Shown in pieces: positions 14,750 to 19,385 of a stretch of 19,385 bases of DNA. The notes beneath the pieces were generated by a model. The model was not told the origin of the DNA, searched no databases, and saw nothing but the letters and a program-made list of their open reading frames with translations. A program made the translations under genes and the position numbers. This stretch comes from JAGNNV01 sp031392925. Its GTDB lineage: Bacteria; Acidobacteriota; Vicinamibacteria; Fen-336; JAGNNV01. The DNA lies in assembly GCA_031392925.1 (NCBI GenBank), contig JANMVV010000152.1, positions 1-19,385 of the forward strand, written 5' to 3'. Position 1 is the stretch's first letter; the number at the start of each line of letters is the position of its first letter.

Positions 14750-14777
14750 TTGAATGGTACATATGTACCAAGATAAA
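14750..14777 (+). promoter_or_regulatory. 16-bp palindromic operator and promoter between divergent RHH and M1 peptidase genes
   Basis: TGGTACATATGTACCA (14755-14770) is a perfect 16-bp palindrome. On the plus strand it fills the spacer of a candidate promoter: TTGAAT (14750-14755) and GATAAA (14772-14777), 16 bp apart, four of six matches each. This would give the M1 peptidase a leader of about 40 nt. On the minus strand TTGACG (plus 14777-14782, overlapping GATAAA at one base) could be the -35 of the RHH operon. Even symmetry suits a dimer-of-dimers RHH binding site. Confidence 0.55.
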
Positions 14778-14822
14778 CGTCAAGGGGGAAATTGAGACCG
14801 GATCCCGCGTAAGGTACGCGCG

Positions 14823-16136
14823 GTGTTTCTGGCCCTTCTCCTGGCCTTGGGCGTGGCGGCCGGGCCTGCCGAGCGGCCGGTGGCTGCCTTCGAGGTTGTT
14901 CACTACGACGCAACGGTGGAGCCCGACCTCGCGGGTCGGACGGTCACGGGGCGGGTAGCGATCGACCTGCTCTCGACCGCGGCCTCTCTCGAGACCGTCG
15001 ATCTCGACATCGGCGCCCTCACCATCGATGCGGTCCGGGTGGAGGGCGCGGCCCTCGAATTCACTCAGAGCGAGCGGAGGCTTCACGCCCGACTGAAGGC
15101 GCCGGTGACCCGGGGAGCCAAACGGCGGTTCGCGGTCGAGTATCACGGCTCTCCTCGCTATGGACTGGAGTTCGTTCCGGAGAAGTCACAGATGTACACG
15201 ATCTTCTCCACCAGTCAGTGGCTGCCCTGTATCGATGCCCCCGGCGACAAGGCGACGCTCCGCTTGACCCTGATCCTCCCCAAAGGATTGAGGGTCGTTG
15301 CCAACGGGCGGTCGGTGTCGACCCGGCCCCTCTCCCGCGACCGGGTCGGCCACGAGTGGCGGCTGGATGAACAGGCGCCCACGTATACGTTCGGCTTTGC
15401 CGCGGGAAGGTTCACCGAAACCACGGACAAGCAGGGCGGGACGTGGCTGCGGTATCTGTCGACCGATGCCTCGGCCGCGCAACTACGGACGATCTTCGCG
15501 GACACGAAGGACATGCTGGCCTTCTTCGAGGATCGATCGGGCGTGCGGTATGACGGCGCTTCCTACACCCAGGCTCTCGTCGAGAAGACCATCGGTCAGG
15601 AGCTTTTCGGTTTCAGCCTGATGTCGGAGGAATACGGACGGAGCGTTCTGAACGAGCCTCGGACGGTTGGCCTCATCGCCCACGAGCTCGCGCATCAATG
15701 GTGGGGCAACCGCGTCACCTGCCGGGACTGGACGCATTTCTGGCTGAACGAGGGCTTCGCGACGTTCATGGCCGCTGCGTACCGCGAGAAGCGGTTCGGC
15801 CACGAGGCGTACCTCAAGGATGTCGAAGGCTGGCGGTCGCGCTATGAAGGCGTGAAGGCTGCGGGAAAGGACCGTTCACTGGTCTTCCCCGATTGGAACA
15901 AGCCCACGTCGGACGACCGCGCTCTCGTCTACCAGAAGGGCGCGCTCGTGCTTCACGAGCTTCGCGAGCGGGTGGGCGAGGCGGCGTTTTGGAAGGGACT
16001 GCGCGCCTACACGCGTGCCCACCGGAGAGGTTCCGTGGTCACCGCCGATTTCGAGCGCGCGATGGAGGAGTCGACCGGGCAGGACCTGTTCGCTTTCTTC
16101 AACCAGTGGGTCTATCTCGGGCCCGGAAGGCCCTGA
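14823..16136 (+). CDS. Compact exported M1-family metallopeptidase lacking a clear GAMEN motif
   Basis: This zinc metallopeptidase of clan MA, family M1, has 437 residues. It starts at a GTG (14823) after AAGG (14811) and opens with a short hydrophobic signal-like segment (FLALLLALGVAAG). Domain I (beta, about 22-205) is followed by the catalytic domain. HELAH (287-291) with His287 and His291 plus Glu310 (NEGFATF), at the exact 18-residue spacing, form the zinc site. Tyr370 (LVYQKG) is the family's catalytic Tyr. The GxMEN exopeptidase motif expected about 24 residues upstream is replaced by GQELFGFSLM (258-267). The C-terminal helical domain of full-length aminopeptidases (600-900 residues) is absent. 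Zinc hydrolysis looks intact. N-terminal aminopeptidase specificity is doubtful. Confidence 0.9.
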   Translation: MFLALLLALGVAAGPAERPVAAFEVVHYDATVEPDLAGRTVTGRVAIDLLSTAASLETVDLDIGALTIDAVRVEGAALEFTQSERRLHARLKAPVTRGAKRRFAVEYHGSPRYGLEFVPEKSQMYTIFSTSQWLPCIDAPGDKATLRLTLILPKGLRVVANGRSVSTRPLSRDRVGHEWRLDEQAPTYTFGFAAGRFTETTDKQGGTWLRYLSTDASAAQLRTIFADTKDMLAFFEDRSGVRYDGASYTQALVEKTIGQELFGFSLMSEEYGRSVLNEPRTVGLIAHELAHQWWGNRVTCRDWTHFWLNEGFATFMAAAYREKRFGHEAYLKDVEGWRSRYEGVKAAGKDRSLVFPDWNKPTSDDRALVYQKGALVLHELRERVGEAAFWKGLRAYTRAHRRGSVVTADFERAMEESTGQDLFAFFNQWVYLGPGRP

Positions 16137-16208
16137 CTCTCACTCGGCCCGCAAAGCCCTGGTCAAATCGGCTGGGTGTAGATTGCCGACCCACGAAGGA
16201 GAAGCCCC

Positions 16209-16751
16209 ATGACCCAGCTCGTGATCCAGCGCCCCGACGATACCGAGTACCTGAGCTACTACAGCCGTTACATCACGCTCGTCCCCGACGGTGACATCCT
16301 CATCACTCTGGTCCGGCAGAATGAAGCGACCATGGCGCTGTTGCGCGGCCTGTCGGAATCCCAGGGCGGCTTTCGTTACGCTCCCGGAAAGTGGAGCATC
16401 AAGGAACTCGTCGCTCATGTGAGCGACGCGGAGCGGATCTTCTCGGATCGAGCCCTGCGCTTCGCGCGCGCCGATGAGACTCCCCTGCCCGGGTTCGAGG
16501 AGAACGACTACGTCCGCAACGGTTCGTTTGACACGTTCTCCCTCGCGGACATCGTCACGGGCTTCGAGAGTGTTCGGCGGTCGACAGTGTCCCTGCTCAA
16601 GCTGATGTCGATGCAAGCCACCACCCGGCGGGGCAAGGCGAACAACGCGGAGATCAGCGTGCGCGCTCTTGCCTACGTCATCGCCGGGCACGAGACTCAC
16701 CACATCAACGTTCTCCGTACGCGTTATCTCGAAGGCGTTCAGGCGAGTTAG
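16209..16751 (+). CDS. DinB family protein
   Basis: A 180-residue DinB/YfiT-fold protein. Metal-binding histidines fit the family pattern: His70 in WSIKELVAHVSDAERIF, and His161 and His165 in GHETHHINVLRTRYL. An N-terminal extension of about 30 residues (PDDTEYLSYYSRYITLVPDG) precedes the first helix (DILITLVRQNEATMALLRGL), as is common in this subgroup. AAGGAGA (16196-16202) precedes the ATG at 16209. It follows the M1 peptidase by 72 bp on the same strand and may be co-transcribed, although the gap could hold a promoter. Members of this fold use bacillithiol or mycothiol, or have unknown activity. Confidence 0.92.
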   Translation: MTQLVIQRPDDTEYLSYYSRYITLVPDGDILITLVRQNEATMALLRGLSESQGGFRYAPGKWSIKELVAHVSDAERIFSDRALRFARADETPLPGFEENDYVRNGSFDTFSLADIVTGFESVRRSTVSLLKLMSMQATTRRGKANNAEISVRALAYVIAGHETHHINVLRTRYLEGVQAS

Positions 16752-16892
16752 GGGCGCCGATAGCCGGTGCAGTCGCAGCCATCTAAGTAACTGTAATAAA
16801 GCGCCTTGAGACCATTCTAGAGATAGCGACTGTCAATTCTGATCGATCTACGCTCACATCGCGTATAAAATTGACAACGAGACGCTTAGATC
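16752..16892 (+). promoter_or_regulatory. AT-richer control region upstream of dnaJ
   Basis: This 141-bp gap is AT-rich compared with its surroundings. TATAAA (16864-16869, five of six to TATAAT) would put a transcription start near 16876, with only about 16 nt before the ATG and no Shine-Dalgarno. The -35 region is poor. TGTCAATT (16831-16838) and AATTGACA (16869-16876) are a perfect 8-bp inverted repeat, 30 bp apart, with the right arm abutting the -10. One HspR-type half-site CTTGAG (16805-16810) is present, but the full CTTGAGT-N7-ACTCAAG element is not. Confidence 0.45.
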
Positions 16893-17984
16893 ATGGCTGA
16901 TTTCTATACGATTCTGGGAGTTGACCGGCGCTTCTCGCCGGTGAAACTCCGGCGCGCCTATCAGCGTCGCGCGCGCGAGTTCCATCCCGATCTGCATCCG
17001 GGAAGCGCCGAAGCGGCTTCGATGTTCGCGCTCGTGGCGCAAGCCTTCGAAGTTCTCTCCGATCCGGAGCGACGCAGCGCCTATGACCGCGGCGTGGTCG
17101 AAGGGAAGACGCTTCGCGAGAGGCCGCCCCTCGCGTTCGAAGGCTTCGACTTCGCTCCCGGCAGCGGCGGCCGCCAGGGGTTCCGAGAGCTTTTCGAGTC
17201 CGCGATCGAATCCGCGGGCGAGACCGCGCAGGCTGGCGAGGATCTCGAGGTCACGCTGCGGATCTCCTTCGACGAAGCCTTCCGCGGCGCGCATCGCCGC
17301 ATCTCCGTCACCCGCCTGTCGCCGTGCGCCACCTGCGATGGCAGCGGCCAGGTGGCCCGCGCGGCCGAGCCCTGTGCCACTTGCGGCGGCGAAGGGTCCA
17401 CGCGAGTGCGCCGCGGCCATCTGGTGTTCCGCGCACGGTGTCGGGATTGCGATGGCGCGGGTCAGCGCGTTCAGGGTCCGTGCCCCATCTGCGCGGGCGA
17501 GTCGCGTGTTCACGAGACCGAGTGGATGGACATCAACGTGCCGCCCGGCATCGAGCATGGAACCCGCCTGCGGCTTCCCTCGGCGGGAAACGCGGGAAGG
17601 CGCGGCGGCGCCCCCGGCGACTTCGTGGTGCACGTCGAGGTCGATCCGCATCCCCTCTATCGACGGGCTGGCCACGATCTCTACGTCGACGCCCACGTCT
17701 CCATCTTCGATGCCGCGATGGGCGGCCACGTCAGCGTCAAGACCCCGGACGGCGACGTGCCCATCGAGATTCCCGCAGGCACCCACGGCGCGCAGCGCTT
17801 CCGCCTGCGCAAGCGGGGCATGCCGCACTTCGGCGATCCCGCCTCGCGGGGCGATCTGTGGGCCGAGGTCAGACTCGCGGTCCCCGCCATCACCGACGCC
17901 CAGTCCCGGGCGCTCCTCGCGGAGGTCTCCCGCCGCGTGGCCGAGGCGGAAGTTCACAACCACCCCGAAGCCAAGGATCATTAA
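16893..17984 (+). CDS. dnaJ: DnaJ-type co-chaperone with intact J domain and four zinc-binding CxxC motifs
   Basis: This Hsp40 co-chaperone stimulates the ATPase of DnaK and delivers unfolded clients in the cytoplasm. In 363 residues the J domain (1-67) retains HPD at 31-33. The Gly/Phe-rich linker is very short (about 82-97, FEGFDFAPGSGGRQGF). The zinc region (145-207) has four CxxC pairs: 145/148, 161/164, 183/186 and 197/200, the first three as CxxCxGxG. The client-binding beta-domains follow, with VNVPPGIEHGTRLRL-like and FDAAMGGHVSVKTPDG segments. J-domain helix III is ALVAQAFEVLSDPERRSAYD. The ATG at 16893 lacks a Shine-Dalgarno. It is followed 9 bp later by hspR, as in actinobacteria, where HspR represses dnaJ/dnaK. 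No dnaK or grpE is seen in the window. Confidence 0.93.
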   Translation: MADFYTILGVDRRFSPVKLRRAYQRRAREFHPDLHPGSAEAASMFALVAQAFEVLSDPERRSAYDRGVVEGKTLRERPPLAFEGFDFAPGSGGRQGFRELFESAIESAGETAQAGEDLEVTLRISFDEAFRGAHRRISVTRLSPCATCDGSGQVARAAEPCATCGGEGSTRVRRGHLVFRARCRDCDGAGQRVQGPCPICAGESRVHETEWMDINVPPGIEHGTRLRLPSAGNAGRRGGAPGDFVVHVEVDPHPLYRRAGHDLYVDAHVSIFDAAMGGHVSVKTPDGDVPIEIPAGTHGAQRFRLRKRGMPHFGDPASRGDLWAEVRLAVPAITDAQSRALLAEVSRRVAEAEVHNHPEAKDH

Positions 17985-17993
17985 GGAGCCGCC

Positions 17994-18455
17994 ATGCCCA
18001 GAGGACGCCGCCCGACCCGCCCGGTGGGAGCCCCACCCGGTCAGCGGTTCTACATGATCAGCACGCTGGCCCAGAGCTACGGCATCCACCAGCAAACCCT
18101 GCGGATGTACGAGCGCGAAGGCCTGCTCAAGCCTTCCCGCAGCGAGGGCAACACCCGCCTCTACACCGACGAGGACATGAAACGGCTGGAGATGATCCTC
18201 TCTTTGTCGCGTGACCTGGGCGTGAATCTCGCCGGCATCGACGTCATCCTGAAACTGCGCGCGCAGATCGAGCAGATGCAGAAGGAGATGAACGAGTTCG
18301 TCTCGTGGGTGCGCGAGGAAATGAAGCAGGGCGCCCGCGAAGGATTCGCGGAACGGCTCGAACAGGCGCTGGTGCGGCTGCCTCCCCAGGCCATCGTTCG
18401 CCTCGAGCCGCCGCGATCCCAGGCCCCCCGGGTCCCTCCGACCGCTCAGGCTTGA
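17994..18455 (+). CDS. hspR: HspR-like MerR family heat-shock repressor
   Basis: A 153-residue MerR-type regulator of the HspR group, which represses chaperone genes with DnaK as co-repressor. After a basic Pro-rich N-terminus (1-17), the winged helix runs from FYMISTLAQSYGIHQQTLRM (19-38) through YEREGLLKPSRSEGNTRLYT (39-58) to the helix DEDMKRLEMILSLSRDLGVN (59-78). A coiled-coil-like dimer helix is at 85-120 (LKLRAQIEQMQKEMNEFVSW). The C-terminal tail is Pro-rich. AAGGAG (17983-17988) overlaps the dnaJ stop, so the two are co-transcribed and possibly coupled. Strong match by pattern; the expected palindromic HAIR target is not found upstream of dnaJ in this window. Confidence 0.9.
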   Translation: MPRGRRPTRPVGAPPGQRFYMISTLAQSYGIHQQTLRMYEREGLLKPSRSEGNTRLYTDEDMKRLEMILSLSRDLGVNLAGIDVILKLRAQIEQMQKEMNEFVSWVREEMKQGAREGFAERLEQALVRLPPQAIVRLEPPRSQAPRVPPTAQA

Positions 18456-18468
18456 TAACCTGACCCCG

Positions 18469-19251
18469 ATGTCCGATTGCGCGATCTGCGGTGGTACCGG
18501 GTTCGAGATCGTGGCCCGCGATGACCGCGAGTTCGCGAAGACCTGCGCCTGCCGGGCCGAGGGTTCGAAGGGCCCGGACATCTTCGAGAGGCTGAGGGTG
18601 CCCGCGCGCTATCGCGCCTGCACTCTCGCGAATTTCGAAAGCGCCTCCTCACCCCAGATGCGCGCGGCGTGGGAAAAGGCGGCGAGTTTCGCGGCCGGCT
18701 ATCCGCACACCGGTGTTTCCGCCGGCCTGGGGCTTCTCTTCACCGGCTCGAACGGCATCGGCAAGACCCATCTCGCCATCGCGGTCCTCCGGGAACTGGC
18801 CGAGGCCAAGAAAGTTCGCGGCCAGTTCTGGGACTTCCACGAACTGATGCGCGAGATCCGCTCGTCCTACAACCCCGACGTCAAGATGACGGAGACCGAG
18901 GTCCTGGATCCCATCATCAACACCGACATCCTGGTGCTCGACGACCTCGGGGCCTGGAAGATGACCGACTGGATGAACGACACGCTCTTCTACATCCTCA
19001 ATCAGCGCTACGTACACCAGCGTCCGTCGATCATCACCACGAACTTCGAAGACAAGGACGCCTCCGAAATCCGGCGTCTCGATCAGGCCGGCGGCGACGC
19101 TTCCGATCGGGAATTCCTGGTCGAGCGGATCGGCAACCGTCTGCGGTCGCGCCTCATGGAGATGTGCGTGGTGGTTCGAATGAAGGGCACCGATCATCGC
19201 GTGCACCGCCAGCACTACAACCAGGCCGGTGCGCTTGACGGCGGGCGCTGA
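18469..19251 (+). CDS. DnaC/IstB-like AAA+ ATPase with N-terminal cysteine cluster
   Basis: A 260-residue AAA+ ATPase of the helicase-loader (DnaC/DnaI)/IstB type. The N-terminus has CAICGG and TCAC (Cys4, Cys7, Cys26, Cys28), probably a zinc knuckle as in DnaI-like loaders. A linker (FERLRVPARYRACTLANF) leads to Walker A GSNGIGKT (93-100), Walker B ILVLDDLG (154-161), sensor 1 region SIITTNF (187-193) and an Arg-finger-type segment RIGNRLRSRLMEMC (220-233). In the helicase-loader families this protein opens or places the replicative helicase on DNA. No IstA transposase or repeats lie nearby, so an insertion-sequence origin is unlikely. It starts 13 bp after hspR and overlaps the HemW-like gene, so it belongs to the chaperone operon. 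Confidence 0.9.
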   Translation: MSDCAICGGTGFEIVARDDREFAKTCACRAEGSKGPDIFERLRVPARYRACTLANFESASSPQMRAAWEKAASFAAGYPHTGVSAGLGLLFTGSNGIGKTHLAIAVLRELAEAKKVRGQFWDFHELMREIRSSYNPDVKMTETEVLDPIINTDILVLDDLGAWKMTDWMNDTLFYILNQRYVHQRPSIITTNFEDKDASEIRRLDQAGGDASDREFLVERIGNRLRSRLMEMCVVVRMKGTDHRVHRQHYNQAGALDGGR

Positions 19252-19385
19252 GCGGCCTCTCGGCGTCTACCTCCACATTCCCTTCTGCGCGCAGAAGTGC
19301 GCGTACTGCCACTTCGCCATCGACCCGGCCCGGCCTTCGGCGGCGCGGCGGGATCGATACCTGAGCGCCCTCACTGCGGAGATCG
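19229..19385 (+). CDS. hemW: HemW-like radical SAM protein, 5' part (3' end cut off by window)
   Basis: The first 52 residues of a radical SAM protein that resembles HemW, a haem chaperone often annotated as an oxygen-independent coproporphyrinogen oxidase. The proposed GTG start at 19229 gives MRLTAGAERPLGVYLHIPFC and overlaps the ATPase gene by 23 bp; a TTG at 19235 is the alternative. The phrase LGVYLHIPFC and the cluster motif CAQKCAYC (Cys20, Cys24, Cys27, CxxxCxxC) are clear and hold the Fe-S cluster that cleaves S-adenosylmethionine. The residues ERRDRYLSAL-like (38-47) begin the first helix typical of HemW. The frame is open to the window edge. Which of HemW, HemN or another radical SAM enzyme it is cannot be settled from 52 residues, but the spacing from start to cluster fits HemW. 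Confidence 0.83.
   Translation, partial: MRLTAGAERPLGVYLHIPFCAQKCAYCHFAIDPARPSAARRDRYLSALTAEI

Noticed and set aside
16854..18581. 575-codon open frame antisense to dnaJ and hspR
   Set aside because: It crosses two clear genes and their gap, has no recognisable motif, and the sense strand carries the full J domain, zinc motifs and MerR winged helix.
18469..19251. IS21-type IstB as part of an insertion sequence
   Set aside because: No IstA transposase, no terminal repeats and no target duplication are seen. The gene has an N-terminal cysteine cluster and is embedded in a co-directional operon.

Overview
The window is GC-rich, densely coding chromosomal DNA. Its gene content best fits an Acidobacteriota-like bacterium: a long Oar-type TonB-dependent receptor with a carboxypeptidase-regulatory N-terminus, an MglA-type small GTPase, a GldA/F/G-like ABC system ending in a DUF4340 protein, and a dnaJ-hspR pair. 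This lineage call is inferred from family content, not from a marker gene. I see no rRNA, tRNA, CRISPR array, integrase or transposase. No gene-free stretch exceeds about 145 bp.

Left block (1-9594). A partial mglA on the minus strand is divergent from a secreted cyclophilin. The cyclophilin converges, with a 6-bp gap, on a 1087-residue TonB receptor. Upstream of the receptor, also on the minus strand, is a tightly overlapping four-gene operon: ABC ATPase, ABC-2 permease, GldG-like protein, DUF4340 protein. The receptor appears to have its own sigma70-like promoter, with a palindrome in the spacer.

Middle block (9708-13171, plus strand). An unrecognised putative lipoprotein is followed by a TetR regulator, an alpha/beta hydrolase, a DUF1569 (DinB-fold) protein, an Rrf2 regulator without Fe-S cysteines, and a small membrane protein. 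A shared 14-bp operator-like sequence lies just before both the TetR gene and the hydrolase gene, so the TetR protein probably controls both. Neither start has a Shine-Dalgarno sequence, and both may be leaderless.

Right-middle block (13120-16751). A minus-strand operon encodes a ribbon-helix-helix protein, an SRPBCC protein and a dimethylargininase-like hydrolase. It is divergent from a compact M1 metallopeptidase without a recognisable GAMEN motif, which is followed by a DinB protein. A perfect 16-bp palindrome lies between the divergent genes.

Right end (16893-19385, plus strand). dnaJ, the MerR-family heat-shock regulator hspR, a DnaC/IstB-like ATPase with an N-terminal cysteine cluster, and the start of a HemW-like radical SAM gene form one closely spaced unit. 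This looks like a chaperone/repressor pair joined to a helicase-loader-like ATPase.

No wholly new system is proven here. The strongest leads are the three small-regulator circuits with visible palindromes and the stress-linked DnaC-like ATPase.
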